From contig JBCBAP010000012.1 of NCBI GenBank assembly GCA_038532435.1, positions 1 to 64,000 of the forward strand: a DNA stretch of 64,000 bases. Direction: 5' to 3'. The stretch comes from JBCBAP01 sp038532435 (GTDB lineage Bacteria; Pseudomonadota; Alphaproteobacteria; Rhodobacterales; Rhodobacteraceae). The translations under genes and the position numbers were made by a program. A model generated the notes under the pieces. That model had not been told where the DNA came from and searched no databases. It worked only from the letters and a program-made list of their open reading frames with translations. This document shows positions 9,331 through 19,177 of the stretch, one piece after another; the stretch's first letter is position 1, and each line of letters opens with the position of its first letter.

Positions 9331-10335
9331 GTGATCAAACGTGCGTTTTTTGCAGCCGCCATGGTTCTCAGCGCCAGCGCGGCAACGGCCCAGACCGAAG
9401 TGCCCTTCGCACTCGACTGGAAATTCGAGGGGCCAAGCGCGGCTTACTTTGCCGCCGTGGACAATGGCCATTTTGCCGCCGAGGGCATCGATGTGGAAAT
9501 AGCGGCGGGCAAGGGCTCGCTGGACGCGATCCCGAAGGTTGCCACCGGCGCCTTCCCCATGGGCTTTGCGGACATCAACAGCCTCATCAAGTTCCTCGAT
9601 CAGAACCCGGGTGCGCCGGTCACCGCCGTGATGATGGTGTACGACAAGCCGCCCTTCGCGGTCGTCGGACGAAAGAGCCAGGGCGTCTCCGGTCCCGCGG
9701 ATCTGGAGGGCAAGCGCCTCGGCGCGCCGCCGCCGGATGGCGCCTGGGCCCAGTTCCCCGCATTCGCCTCCGCCAACGGGATCGATGTGGGCAACATCAC
9801 CGTGGAGCCCGTCGGTTTCCCGACGCGGGAGCCGATGCTCGCCGAGGGCAATGTGGACGCAATCACGGGTTTCAGCTTTTCCAGCTACCTCAACCTCGTG
9901 CGGCTCGGCGTGCCGGAGGATGATATCTCCGTCATTCTGATGGCCGATCACGGGCTGGAACTCTACGGCAACGCCATCATCGCCAACACCGACTTCGCTG
10001 CCGCCAGCCCAGAGGTTGTGACCGGGTTCCTGCGCGCCGTGGCGAAGGGCTGGAAGGACGTGATCGCGGATCCGGAGGCGGGTGCCAAGATGGTCGTCGC
10101 CCGCAACCCCGCCGCTGACGCGGCGCTTGAACAGCGCCGCCTGCAGCTCGCGATCGATGCCAACGTGGTCACCGACTACACGACCGAGAACGGTCTGGGC
10201 AGCATCGATACGGGGCGGTTTGGTCGGGCCATCGCCCAGCTCGGCGAGACTTACGAGTTCAACGGCACGCCCGACGCGACCCTCTATTTCACGGACCGGT
10301 ACCTGCCCGACGATGGCAGCCTTTCCCTGAACTGA
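9331..10335 (+). CDS. ABC transporter substrate-binding protein, NMT1/THI5-like
   Basis: Starts at GTG, preceded by a good ribosome site (GGAAAGGAG, 6 nt). The 334-residue protein has a Sec signal peptide (MIKRAFFAAAMVLSASAATAQ) and the NMT1/SsuA-type fold signature FALDWKFEGPSAAYFAAVDNG with FPMGFADINS, typical of periplasmic receptors of the nitrate/sulfonate/taurine or hydroxymethylpyrimidine importers. It is the first gene of a three-gene importer, followed by a strong hairpin before the ATPase gene. The ligand is unknown. Confidence 0.85.
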   Translation: MIKRAFFAAAMVLSASAATAQTEVPFALDWKFEGPSAAYFAAVDNGHFAAEGIDVEIAAGKGSLDAIPKVATGAFPMGFADINSLIKFLDQNPGAPVTAVMMVYDKPPFAVVGRKSQGVSGPADLEGKRLGAPPPDGAWAQFPAFASANGIDVGNITVEPVGFPTREPMLAEGNVDAITGFSFSSYLNLVRLGVPEDDISVILMADHGLELYGNAIIANTDFAAASPEVVTGFLRAVAKGWKDVIADPEAGAKMVVARNPAADAALEQRRLQLAIDANVVTDYTTENGLGSIDTGRFGRAIAQLGETYEFNGTPDATLYFTDRYLPDDGSLSLN

Positions 10336-10341
10336 TCTACA

Positions 10342-10372
10342 GCGCCGGGCGGGTCACGCGCCCGCCCGGCGC
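10342..10372 (+). terminator. Intra-operon GC hairpin after the binding-protein gene
   Basis: A perfect 12-bp stem (GCGCCGGGCGGG with CCCGCCCGGCGC) and 7-nt loop lie between the binding-protein gene and the ATPase gene, without a U-tract. Such hairpins often stabilise the upstream message or partly terminate, giving excess binding protein over membrane components. Confidence 0.6.
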
Positions 10373-10388
10373 CCATGCGGAGCCTCCG

Positions 10389-11174
10389 ATGACAGCCCCC
10401 CTGATCGATCTGCGTCACGTCACGCATGCCTACAAGACCGCGGCAGGCCCGCTGCCAGTGCTCGACGATCTCAACATCTCCATGCCCGAAGGGACCTTCA
10501 CCGCTGTCGTGGGCCCGTCCGGATGTGGCAAGTCCACGCTGACCCGCCTCATCGCGGGCCTGATGATCCCGGACGCGGGCGAGGTCTGGCTGCACGGCAA
10601 ACAGGTGCGTGGACCGCGCAAGACCGTCGGCATGGCGTTTCAGAATCCGGTCCTCCTCGAATGGCGCACGATCCTGAAGAACGTGATGCTGCCGCTCGAA
10701 ATCGTGGGCTCCAGCCTTTCGAAGGGGGAGCAAGAGGAGCGCGCGCGCGGCCTGCTCAAGCTCGTGGGGCTCGAAGGGTTCGAGGACAAGCGTCCGTCGG
10801 AGCTCTCGGGCGGCATGCGCCAGCGCGCCTCGCTCTGCCGCGCGATCGTACACAAACCCGAGGTGCTGATCCTCGACGAACCTTTCGGTGCCCTCGACGC
10901 CTTCACCCGGGAGGATCTGTGGCAGACGATGCACCGGCTCCGCGCGGAGGAGCCGTTCACCTGCCTGCTGATCACCCACGATCTGCGCGAAAGCGTCTTC
11001 CTCGCCGACGAGGTGGTCGTTCTGTCCGGCCGCCCGGCCACCGCACAGTACAAGCTGCCCGTGGAGTTGGGGATGGAGCGGGAGCTTGAGCAGCTCTACA
11101 GGTCTCCGGCGACGGAGATGCTGGCGGAACTGCGCCACCAGATCCAGATCGCCCAGGGGCGGGCAGCGGCATGA
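10389..11174 (+). CDS. ABC importer ATP-binding protein, NitT/TauT type
   Basis: A 261-residue ATPase with Walker A GPSGCGKST, signature LSGGMRQRA, Walker B VLILDEPFGALD and the switch His in LLITHDLRES. This is the SsuB/TauB class, the cytoplasmic motor of the importer formed with the preceding binding protein and the following permease. GGAG lies 6 nt before the ATG. Its last four bases overlap the permease start (ATGA), so the two are translationally coupled. Confidence 0.9.
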   Translation: MTAPLIDLRHVTHAYKTAAGPLPVLDDLNISMPEGTFTAVVGPSGCGKSTLTRLIAGLMIPDAGEVWLHGKQVRGPRKTVGMAFQNPVLLEWRTILKNVMLPLEIVGSSLSKGEQEERARGLLKLVGLEGFEDKRPSELSGGMRQRASLCRAIVHKPEVLILDEPFGALDAFTREDLWQTMHRLRAEEPFTCLLITHDLRESVFLADEVVVLSGRPATAQYKLPVELGMERELEQLYRSPATEMLAELRHQIQIAQGRAAA

Positions 11175-11935
11175 CCGGTCTGCGCAAGGCGGGGATCCCC
11201 CTCACGGCCATCGTACTGTTCCTGATCTTCTGGGAATGGCTGGTCTGGGCCAACGGCTGGCCCAACTACAAGATGGCCTCGCCGTCCGACATCTGGCCCG
11301 CCTTCTGGAAGTTCCGCTGGCTGTTCCTGGAGTATTCCTGGGACACGCTGTGGCGCACGGTCGTGGGGCTTGGCCTTGCGGTCATCGTGGGCACTGCCAT
11401 TGGCATGATCATGGGGTTTTCCCGAACAATGCGGGAGGCGCTCTATCCGCTGCTCGTCGGTTTCAACGCGGTGCCCAAGGCGACGGTGGTCCCGGTCATC
11501 GCGCTCATGTTCGTGGGACAGCACGACATGAACACGATCCTCATCGCCTTCCTGATCTCGTTCTTCCCCATCGCTGTGTCCGTCTCCATCGGCCTGAGCA
11601 CGCTTGAGCCCGAGTACCGGGACATCCTGCGATCGCTCGGGGCGTCGAAGATGACGATCTTCTGGAAAATCGCGCTGCCCAAGACGCTGCCCGAGTTCTT
11701 CGGCGCGCTTAAGGTCGCGGTGACGCTGGCCTTCATCGGGACCAACCTGATGGAGATCGTCGAGCCGCACGGAAAGGGCCTCGGCCACCTCTTCGATTCC
11801 GGCAAGATCAGCGCGGACTACCCACTGATGTTCGCCGTTCTGATCGCGCTCGCCTTCCTCGGCATCCTTCTCTTTTATTGCGTGGTCGCGCTGGAGCGCG
11901 TGTTCGCCGGATGGGCGGAGCGGGAGCAGACATGA
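11171..11935 (+). CDS. ABC importer permease, NitT/TauT type
   Basis: A 254-residue, roughly six-helix inner-membrane protein with the BPD_transp_1 EAA-loop motif (RSLGASKMTIFWKIALP) that docks the ATPase. It overlaps the ATPase gene by 4 bases and completes a binding protein-ATPase-permease unit, probably working as a homodimer. The substrate is not recognisable from sequence. Confidence 0.9.
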   Translation: MTGLRKAGIPLTAIVLFLIFWEWLVWANGWPNYKMASPSDIWPAFWKFRWLFLEYSWDTLWRTVVGLGLAVIVGTAIGMIMGFSRTMREALYPLLVGFNAVPKATVVPVIALMFVGQHDMNTILIAFLISFFPIAVSVSIGLSTLEPEYRDILRSLGASKMTIFWKIALPKTLPEFFGALKVAVTLAFIGTNLMEIVEPHGKGLGHLFDSGKISADYPLMFAVLIALAFLGILLFYCVVALERVFAGWAEREQT

Positions 11936-12237
11936 GCCGGGCCGCACAAGCCGGCGGGCATTGGGGAAATGCCCGGTTCCCGCAGCTATCCGTATAGCTG
12001 ACTGAACCTCCGCAGCACGGACAGCGAGATGGAGCGGAACCGGGTGAGGGTCTGCCCGTAGGCTGGCACTCCTAGACACAAACCAGCAATTTGACCTTCA
12101 AATCCGGGCACCCTCGCAGCTGGTTGCGCGGACGCCAAAGCGCCAACCCGACGGGATGAGCAGGCGCTCGCGCGGCGCCTCCGGCTTTGCTCCGGGCAGA
12201 ACCAAGCGTCGGGCCGGTATGTCGCGCGTGTCGCCGC
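11936..12237. other. Intergenic stretch between convergent operons
   Basis: About 300 bases with no supportable gene between the end of the importer operon and the end of the ABC-2 exporter operon. The only structure seen is the hairpin listed separately near its left end. Confidence 0.5.
11955..11975 (+). terminator. Putative terminator of the importer operon
   Basis: An 8-bp perfect stem (CGGGCATT with AATGCCCG) and a GGGGA loop lie 20 bases after the permease stop codon. No U-run follows, so termination efficiency is uncertain. Confidence 0.45.
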
Positions 12238-12999
12238 TCACTCCTTGATCCGGTAGCCCGTCTTGAAGATCCACCAGATCGTCCCGAGGCAGATCGCGAG
12301 GAACAGGCTGATCGCCGCGAGGCTGTAGGCAACACCCACATCCGCCGTCCCGAAGAAGCTCCAGCGGAACCCGTCGATCAGATAGACAACGGGATTGAAG
12401 AGCGTGATCGTCTGCCAAACGTCCGGCAGCATTGAGATTGAGTAGAAACTCCCGCCAAGGAACACCAGCGGCGTGATCACGAGGAGCGGCACCAGCTGCA
12501 ACTGTTCGAAATTGTCCGCCCAGATCCCGATGATGAATCCAAACAGGCTGAAGCTCACGCAGGTCAGCACCAGAAACGCGAGCATCCAGACCGGATGCTC
12601 GATCTGCAGGGGCACAAAGAAATGGGCGGTCGCCAGGATGATCACACCGATCAGCAGCGACTTCGTCGCAGCGGCCCCCACATACCCGATCACGATTTCC
12701 AGAAACGACACGGGCGCTGACAGCAGCTCATAGATCGTGCCTATGAAGCGCGGGAAATAGATCCCGAAGGACGCATTCGAGATGCTCTGGGTCATCACCG
12801 ACAGCATGATCAGCCCGGGCACGATGAAGGAGCCGTAGCTCACGCCCTCCACCTCCTGGATCCGCGATCCGATGGCGGTCCCGAACACGACGAAATAGAG
12901 CGACGTCGACAGCACCGGGGAAACGATGCTCTGCACGATGGTCCGGTAGGTGCGGGCCATCTCGAACCGGTAGATCGCGCGGATTGCCTGGAAATTCAT
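12238..12999 (-). CDS. ABC-2 type exporter permease (YadH/NodJ-like)
   Basis: A 253-residue protein with about six membrane helices and the ABC-2 membrane fold. Recognisable segments are SPVLSTSLYFVVFG, YGSFIVPGLIMLSVM and a conserved FNPVVYLIDGFRW near the C-terminus, typical of the YadH/NodJ group. It overlaps the upstream ATPase gene by 4 bases, and the two form one exporter. The substrate of the YadGH class is not established, so none is assigned. Confidence 0.88.
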   Translation of the reverse strand: MNFQAIRAIYRFEMARTYRTIVQSIVSPVLSTSLYFVVFGTAIGSRIQEVEGVSYGSFIVPGLIMLSVMTQSISNASFGIYFPRFIGTIYELLSAPVSFLEIVIGYVGAAATKSLLIGVIILATAHFFVPLQIEHPVWMLAFLVLTCVSFSLFGFIIGIWADNFEQLQLVPLLVITPLVFLGGSFYSISMLPDVWQTITLFNPVVYLIDGFRWSFFGTADVGVAYSLAAISLFLAICLGTIWWIFKTGYRIKE

Positions 13000-13922
13000 G
13001 ACGGAGCCTTCACGAGATCGACGAAGATATCTTCGAGGGAACTTTGACTGGTCTGCACATCCCGCAGGACAAGACCGGCTGCACTGAGGTCGCGGAGAAG
13101 GGAGGTGATGCCCGTCCGGTCGGCCTGTGTGTCATAGGTGTAGATGAGCGCGTCGCCTTCCGGCGCGACATCGAGGCTGTAGGCGGAGAGGCTTTCGGGA
13201 ACCGCGTCGATGGTCGATTGCAGCTCGATCCGCATCTGTTTCTTGCCGAGCTGGCGCATCAGATCGGACTTGTCCTTCACGAGCAGAAGCTCGCCCCCGG
13301 CAATCACACCCACGCGGTCGGCGATCGCCTCCGCCTCCTCGATATAGTGGGTGGTGAGGATGATGGTGACGCCGTCGGCGCGCAAGGTGTCGACGATCTC
13401 CCACATGTCCTTGCGCAGCTCCACGTCGACACCGGCGGTGGGCTCGTCGAGGAATAGCACCCGGGGCTCATGGCTGAGCGCCTTGGCGATGAGGACCCGA
13501 CGCTTCATCCCGCCGGAAAGTTCCTTGACCTGCGCGTCCTTCTTGTCCCAGAGCGAGAGCTGTCGGAGCGTTCTTTCAAGGTATGCCGGATCCGGGGATT
13601 TGCCGAACAACCCGCGGGAAAAGCTGACTGTGTTCAAGACCGTCTCGAACGGTTCGAGCGCGATCTCCTGTGGCACCAGCCCGATAAGACGGCGGCTGTC
13701 GCGATAGCTCTCGATGGTGTCATGCCCGCCCACCTTCACGGTTCCGCCGGAAGGGCTGACGATCCCGCAGATGATCGAGATGAGCGTGGTTTTGCCCGCG
13801 CCGTTTGGGCCTAGCAGCGCGAGGATCTCGCCCTCCTCGATGTCGAGCGAAACGCCTTTGAGCGCGTGGTGGCCGGACCCGTAGGTCTTGGACACATTGG
13901 AGAGGGAAACGATTGCTGACAT
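12996..13922 (-). CDS. ABC-2 exporter ATP-binding protein (YadG-like)
   Basis: A 308-residue cytoplasmic ATPase with Walker A GPNGAGKTT, signature LSGGMKRRV, Walker B VLFLDEPTAGVD and LTTHYIEEAE. The CcmA/YadG-type C-terminal extension of about 90 residues distinguishes it from importer ATPases. It is the first gene of a two-gene exporter operon with the permease downstream. Confidence 0.88.
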   Translation of the reverse strand: MSAIVSLSNVSKTYGSGHHALKGVSLDIEEGEILALLGPNGAGKTTLISIICGIVSPSGGTVKVGGHDTIESYRDSRRLIGLVPQEIALEPFETVLNTVSFSRGLFGKSPDPAYLERTLRQLSLWDKKDAQVKELSGGMKRRVLIAKALSHEPRVLFLDEPTAGVDVELRKDMWEIVDTLRADGVTIILTTHYIEEAEAIADRVGVIAGGELLLVKDKSDLMRQLGKKQMRIELQSTIDAVPESLSAYSLDVAPEGDALIYTYDTQADRTGITSLLRDLSAAGLVLRDVQTSQSSLEDIFVDLVKAPS

Positions 13923-14077
13923 GGCGTGCTCGGGCGGCGGCTGCGGGACCCCCTATCTATGGTCAGGCGACTTCAAGTCAACGTGATTGAGAAAAAACTG
14001 TCCGGCGGCCTGCGCAACGGGTGGGAGCGTCTCCGCCACGTGTGGTTCGACAAACAAAAGAGGGGCGTGTCCGGCAC

Positions 14078-17000
14078 TCATGTTGGCGTGACCAGCAACG
14101 TGACGATTTCGTAGGGCGCGATCTCGAATGTGACGGACATGCCCTCGATGTCGAGCGGGTCGCCGGGTTCTTCGAGAAGACTAGCCCGGGTAACCGCCAC
14201 GGGCGCGAAGTCGAAGGTGAGCGTGACAGGACCACGGCTGCGCTCGTTCTCGAACAGGCGGATGACCAGTGCCGCGCTGTCCTCCGCCTGCTTCACCGTC
14301 TCGACGATCACGTTGCTCCGGTTCGAGGTGACGAGCGAGGTTGCGGTCACCAGGTTCTCCCCCCCGGTGATCGGGAAGAAGATGGCCGGGTCGTTCTGGG
14401 TGTAGGCCGCCGCGGGCACCTTTCCGCGCCAGTCGCCGGTATGGGGCAGAAGGCTGTAGACGAAGCTGTGCAGCCCCTGGTCGGCCAGAGGATCTGGCAT
14501 GGTTGCGCACTTCAGCAGGGTGAGGCGCATCACGTCGTCGCGGATGTCATAGCCGTACTTGCTGTCGTTGAGCAGAGCGACGCCGTAGTCCCCTTCACTC
14601 AAGTCCGCCCATTTCTGGGCGGGAACCTCGAACCGGGCGGCATCCCAGCTCGTGTTGCGATGGGTTGGGCGGGCGATGTTGCCCCACTGGATGTCATAGG
14701 TCGCGTTCTGGGCGAAGACATTGACCGGGAAGGCCGCTTTCAGCAGGAACTGGCGTTCGTGCCAGTTGAGCCGGGTGTCGAAGTCGATCTTCTTGCTGTC
14801 ATGGTGGATGCGTATTTTCTGCGTGATCGTGGAGTTGCGGTAGCGGCGTTCGACGAGGACCACCGCCCGGATCGGGCCGGTCTCCACGATCTCCAGCCGG
14901 GAAATCTCGGTGAGACGCTCCCGCCGCTCCTCATAGAAGATGTCGATGTCCCAGGCGTCCCAGTTGAGCGGGCGGTCCTCGAAGAGCTGGAGCTGGTTTG
15001 CCCGCTCCCCCGGCTTCAGAACCTCGCGCCCGACCTCCCGGTCGTAGATCCGCGCAATCTCCCCATCCGCGGCAATCTCGACCCGGATGAGATCGTTTTC
15101 GAGCAGGACGCCCTCCCCCAGCGGCTCCGCGGTCAGCCCCGTATCGCTGCTGAACGGGTCGGCGGGCCCAAGTGAGACGAACCCGTAGGCGGGGCAGACC
15201 GGCAGGTAGGCGAGCGTGCCGCCCTCCACCGCTTGAGTTAGCAAGGGTGTGCCGCTGCGCAGATCGGCGAAGCCCTCCGTCGCCCCCCCGGGAACGAACC
15301 CGATGCGGGGTCCGGCGAAGCTCGTGGGGTTCACGATCAGGTACCGGGCCGCGGCGGGGGCAAGACCACCCAGCCGGGTCAGCGCCGCCTCCGTCGCCGC
15401 AAGGGCAATGTCACGCACCTCCGCATGGTCACGTGCCGTATCGCGGTAGACCTCGGTGATGGAACATCCGGGAAGGATGTCGTGGAACTGGTTGAGGAGC
15501 AGCAGCTCCCACGCCCGATGCAGCGCATCGGACGGATAGGCCGCCCCGGTGCGCAGGGAGGCGAGCGCGCTCAGGAACTCCGCATCATGAAGCTGGTACT
15601 CGCAGCGCCGGTTCGCGCGCTTCGTCCGCGATTGCGACGTCAAAGTGCCCCGGTGCAGTTCCAGATAGATCTCGTCGTTCCAGACCGGCAGATGATCGGT
15701 CCCTTCCCGCTCAAGCCTGCCAAAGAACTCCGCAATGGTGCCTTTTCGGACCCGGGGGGCTCCGGGCATGTCGGCGAGGGTGTTTGCCTTCTGGATGAGC
15801 TGTCGCGTCGGACCACCGCCGCCGTCCCCGTATCCGTAGGCGATCATCAGTTCGCCGTGGGCGCCCTTCTGACGGAAGTTCGTCCATGTGCCGAGCACCT
15901 CTTCCGCCGTCAGCTCCGCCTTGTAGGTCGTTGGATAGGGCAGGTACTGCACATCCCGCGGCGTGGTCAGAAAGTGCGTCAGGACACGGGTCCCATCGAT
16001 CCCCTGCCACCACATAAGCTGGGCGGGCATGGGGTTGTACTGGTTCCAGTTCACCTTGTTGGTCACGAACCATTTGAGCCCTGCCTGCGCCATCAGCTGC
16101 GGCAGCGACCAGCAGAAGCCGAATGTGTCGGGCAGCCACAGCACCGGGGTTTCCACATCCCCGAATTTTTCCCGGTAGTAGCGCCGGCCAAACAGGAGCT
16201 GGCGGACCAGAGCTTCGGCCCCCGTGATGTTGCAGTCCGCCTCCACCCACATGCCTCCCATCGCCTCCCACCGGCCGGCGGCGACCTCAGCACTGATACC
16301 GTCAAAGAGATCCGGGTAGTCTTCCTCGACAAACTTGTAGAGCGCGGGCTGGGAGCAGGAGAACCGGTAGTCCGGATGCTCCTTCATCAGGTGCAACACG
16401 TTTGAGAAGGTCCGCCCGCATTTGCGGCGGACCTGGGCCACCTGCCAGAGATAGGCGATGTCCATGTGGGCGTGCCCGATGCCGACGAGATCCACATCCA
16501 TGGGCGGACCTGCCTCGGCGAGACCGGCGTCGAGGATCTCCGCGGCTTCGGGCACGGAGGCGTAGAAGCTCTCCGTCCGCAAGGGTTCGCGGGTATCAAG
16601 CCGTCCGCAGGCGGCGTCGAGCGCCGACAGGATGCGGCCCCGGGCGGTCGCGTCCTCTTCCATCGCGCCCGCAAGCTCCAGAGCCATCTCCGCCCGCACG
16701 AGGAAATCCCGGGTGGGCGTGTCGATCTCGACGACCGCACACTCTTTCATGAAGAGCCGGGTGCGGGAGGTCGGGTCCGGCGGCCAGCCACTTAGCCCCG
16801 TCCATCCGTGAAGCGCCAGGGCGTGGGTGCGCCCGTCCCGCGCCTCCATTGGCAGCAACACCTCGTGGTGGTAACGGTCGACCGAGGCGAAGGGCACCCC
16901 GTCAATGTGCGCAAGCGCCTCGGGATGGCAGAAGATGTCCCCGGCCTCACCCAGCGGCAGGTGGAGCGCAATCTCCCCGGCGGACCAGTCCGATGGCACC

Positions 17001-17236
17001 TCGAAGGTGGAGCGCAAGACGAAATCGGTGGACCACGCCCCCCAGTAGCTGAAGGGTTCGATCACTTCCCACGCGCCATCGTCCACGTCTGGAGCGACGG
17101 GGGGCGGCGCCTCCGGACCGGAAAGCGCCCGATAGCGGAAGGGTGGTAGGGGATGACGCCGGCGGTAGACCAGCCCGCCGATGAGCTTCAGCCGGGCGGC
17201 GATCTTCTGCGGCGTCCACTGGAACTTGTGGTCCAT
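14078..17236 (-). CDS. Alpha-mannosidase, glycoside hydrolase family 38
   Basis: A 1052-residue protein of the usual length for bacterial GH38 enzymes. The catalytic domain carries the zinc-binding GHAHMDIAYLW (about residue 252), LWLPDTFGF and MWVEADCN with the nucleophile Asp (about residue 337), followed by the middle helical and C-terminal beta domains. It has no signal peptide, so it should cleave imported alpha-mannosides in the cytoplasm. It is the last gene of a tight operon, 5 bases after an Opp-type ATPase gene, which suggests that the importer brings in mannose-containing oligosaccharides. Mannosidase activity is well supported by family; linkage preference is not predictable. Confidence 0.93.
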   Translation of the reverse strand: MDHKFQWTPQKIAARLKLIGGLVYRRRHPLPPFRYRALSGPEAPPPVAPDVDDGAWEVIEPFSYWGAWSTDFVLRSTFEVPSDWSAGEIALHLPLGEAGDIFCHPEALAHIDGVPFASVDRYHHEVLLPMEARDGRTHALALHGWTGLSGWPPDPTSRTRLFMKECAVVEIDTPTRDFLVRAEMALELAGAMEEDATARGRILSALDAACGRLDTREPLRTESFYASVPEAAEILDAGLAEAGPPMDVDLVGIGHAHMDIAYLWQVAQVRRKCGRTFSNVLHLMKEHPDYRFSCSQPALYKFVEEDYPDLFDGISAEVAAGRWEAMGGMWVEADCNITGAEALVRQLLFGRRYYREKFGDVETPVLWLPDTFGFCWSLPQLMAQAGLKWFVTNKVNWNQYNPMPAQLMWWQGIDGTRVLTHFLTTPRDVQYLPYPTTYKAELTAEEVLGTWTNFRQKGAHGELMIAYGYGDGGGGPTRQLIQKANTLADMPGAPRVRKGTIAEFFGRLEREGTDHLPVWNDEIYLELHRGTLTSQSRTKRANRRCEYQLHDAEFLSALASLRTGAAYPSDALHRAWELLLLNQFHDILPGCSITEVYRDTARDHAEVRDIALAATEAALTRLGGLAPAAARYLIVNPTSFAGPRIGFVPGGATEGFADLRSGTPLLTQAVEGGTLAYLPVCPAYGFVSLGPADPFSSDTGLTAEPLGEGVLLENDLIRVEIAADGEIARIYDREVGREVLKPGERANQLQLFEDRPLNWDAWDIDIFYEERRERLTEISRLEIVETGPIRAVVLVERRYRNSTITQKIRIHHDSKKIDFDTRLNWHERQFLLKAAFPVNVFAQNATYDIQWGNIARPTHRNTSWDAARFEVPAQKWADLSEGDYGVALLNDSKYGYDIRDDVMRLTLLKCATMPDPLADQGLHSFVYSLLPHTGDWRGKVPAAAYTQNDPAIFFPITGGENLVTATSLVTSNRSNVIVETVKQAEDSAALVIRLFENERSRGPVTLTFDFAPVAVTRASLLEEPGDPLDIEGMSVTFEIAPYEIVTLLVTPT

Positions 17237-17241
17237 GGGGC

Positions 17242-18204
17242 TCAGGCCCCGGTCCGCTGGGTCTCGTGCAGGAAACAGGCGGCGCGATGGCCCTCACCTA
17301 CCGGATAGAGCGGCGGCAGCAGCTCCCGACACCGGTCCATTCGCACCGGGCAGCGGGGGTAGAAGCGACAGCCCGCGGCGGACGTGGTCCGCATCTCCTC
17401 CTCCGCGGGCAGCTCGATCTCCCCTACCCACCGGTCGTTCGGATCGGGCTTCGGGACGGATTCCACGAGAAGCTGCACATAGGGATGCTGGGGGTTCGAG
17501 ATCACGTCGACGGCGTTGCCCTGCTCCGCCACCGTTCCCTGATAGAACAGCATGATCCGGTCACCGATCTGATAGGCGGTGGAGAGGTCGTGGGTGATGT
17601 AGAGGAAGGAGATCCCCCCCTCGTCCCGCAATTTCATCATCACGTCGAGGATGGAGGCGCGCAGGCTCGCATCCACCATCGAAACGGGTTCGTCGGCCAC
17701 GATGAGCTTGGGCTTCACCATGTAGGCCCGGGCCATCATGATCCGCTGCCGCTGCCCGCCGGAAAGCTGATGCGGGTACTTGCGCAGCACGTCGTCACCG
17801 TAGAGGCCGACCGCGTTCAACCCCTCCTCCATCAGGTCCCGGGCGGCTGACCTGCCCTGCGCAAGGCCGAAGTTGCGGATCACCATGTCGAACACATGCT
17901 GGATCCGGTAGAACGGGTTGTAGACGCCGAACGGGTCCTGGAACACCGCCTGCACGTTCCGACGATACTCCTTCAGCTCAGCGGGGCCCGCAGTTGCGAG
18001 GTCCATCCCGTCGAAGGTGATCGAGCCCTCGGAAGCTTTCGTGAAGCCGAGCACGAGGTTGGCAAGCGTCGACTTACCCGACCCGCTTTCGCCCGCGATG
18101 GTGACGATGGACGCCGGATCGCGCTCCACGGTCAGGTTCAGGTCCTGCACCGCCACCACATCGCCGTAGCGCTTCCACACGTCCCTGATCTCAAGAAGCG
18201 GCAT
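17242..18204 (-). CDS. ABC importer ATP-binding protein, OppF/DppF type
   Basis: A 320-residue ATPase: Walker A GESGSGKST, LSGGQRQRI, Walker B LIVADEPVSMVD and the Opp-type C-terminal tail with CRFYPRCPVRMDRC. These Cys-rich tails in OppD/OppF homologues bind an iron-sulfur cluster. The preceding OppD-type gene overlaps its start by 14 bases. It pairs with that protein to energise the importer that precedes the alpha-mannosidase, so an oligosaccharide rather than a peptide is the likely cargo. Confidence 0.9.
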   Translation of the reverse strand: MPLLEIRDVWKRYGDVVAVQDLNLTVERDPASIVTIAGESGSGKSTLANLVLGFTKASEGSITFDGMDLATAGPAELKEYRRNVQAVFQDPFGVYNPFYRIQHVFDMVIRNFGLAQGRSAARDLMEEGLNAVGLYGDDVLRKYPHQLSGGQRQRIMMARAYMVKPKLIVADEPVSMVDASLRASILDVMMKLRDEGGISFLYITHDLSTAYQIGDRIMLFYQGTVAEQGNAVDVISNPQHPYVQLLVESVPKPDPNDRWVGEIELPAEEEMRTTSAAGCRFYPRCPVRMDRCRELLPPLYPVGEGHRAACFLHETQRTGA

Positions 18205-19177
18205 CGGCAGCCCCCTCGTCGTAGAGGTAGCAGGCGACGGTCTGACCGGGCGCGACCTCTCGCATCGGCGGCGGCGCTGCGCGGCAGCGGTCCATGACCT
18301 TCGGACAGCGCAGCTGGAAGATGCAGCCCCGGGGCGGATTGCGCGGATCGTGGGTGATGCCGCCCGTCATGCGCAGCGGCTGGCGCTCGGTCAGGCTGGG
18401 AACGCTGTCGATCAGGATTTGGCTGTAGGGGTGGGCGGGACGGGCAAACATCTCCTGCACCCCCGCAATCTCCACGATCTTTCCCGCGTACATGACCGCG
18501 ATCCGATCCACCATCTGCGCCATCAGGCCCATGTCGTGGCCGATCATGATCATCGAAACGCCCAGCGCGTCGCGCACCCGGGCCATGGTCTGCGCCACCA
18601 CCCGCTGCACCACCACGTCGAGGGCGGAGGTCGCCTCGTCCGCTATGATGACCTTCGGATTGAGCGCGATAGCCATCGCGATGCAGACCCGCTGCTTCAT
18701 CCCGCCGGAGAGCTCGTGGGGGTACATGTCGTGGATGCGGGCAGGAAGGCCAACCATCTGGAACAGCTCCAGCACCCGCTCCCGCATCTTCGCCCGCGGC
18801 CAGCGGCCGGTATGGGTCTGGATCACGTCCGCGATCTGGGCGGAGATCGACATGGTGGGATTGAGGGAGTTCATTGCACCCTGCGGGATCAGGGCGAGCG
18901 CCTGCCAGCGGGATCCGCGCAGCGTCTCCTCATCGAGGGCGAGCATATCCTCCCCGTCAAGGACCACCTCCCCGCCCGCGATCCGCCCGGGGGGCGTCAC
19001 CATCTGCAGCACACCGGACGTGGCGGTGGACTTGCCGGATCCGCTCTCCCCGACCAGCCCCAGCGTTTCGCCCGCGTGGAGGTCGAAGGTCACCCCGTCG
19101 CAGGCCCGCACATCCCCCTCGGGCGTCGCGTAGTACACCTTGAGGTCCCTGACCTGCAGCACGACGCGCCCGCTCAT
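18191..19177 (-). CDS. ABC importer ATP-binding protein, OppD/DppD type
   Basis: A 328-residue ATPase with Walker A GESGSGKST, LSGGMKQRV, Walker B VIIADEATSALD and the Opp tail CIFQLRCPKVMDRC. It is the partner of the following OppF-type ATPase. It overlaps the upstream permease gene by 4 bases and the downstream ATPase gene by 14 bases, consistent with coupled translation in one importer operon. Confidence 0.9.
   Translation of the reverse strand: MSGRVVLQVRDLKVYYATPEGDVRACDGVTFDLHAGETLGLVGESGSGKSTATSGVLQMVTPPGRIAGGEVVLDGEDMLALDEETLRGSRWQALALIPQGAMNSLNPTMSISAQIADVIQTHTGRWPRAKMRERVLELFQMVGLPARIHDMYPHELSGGMKQRVCIAMAIALNPKVIIADEATSALDVVVQRVVAQTMARVRDALGVSMIMIGHDMGLMAQMVDRIAVMYAGKIVEIAGVQEMFARPAHPYSQILIDSVPSLTERQPLRMTGGITHDPRNPPRGCIFQLRCPKVMDRCRAAPPPMREVAPGQTVACYLYDEGAADAAS

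Noticed and set aside
13923..14077. Short frame between the exporter and the mannosidase operon
   Set aside because: It overlaps the mannosidase end and lacks a ribosome site; nothing supports a gene.
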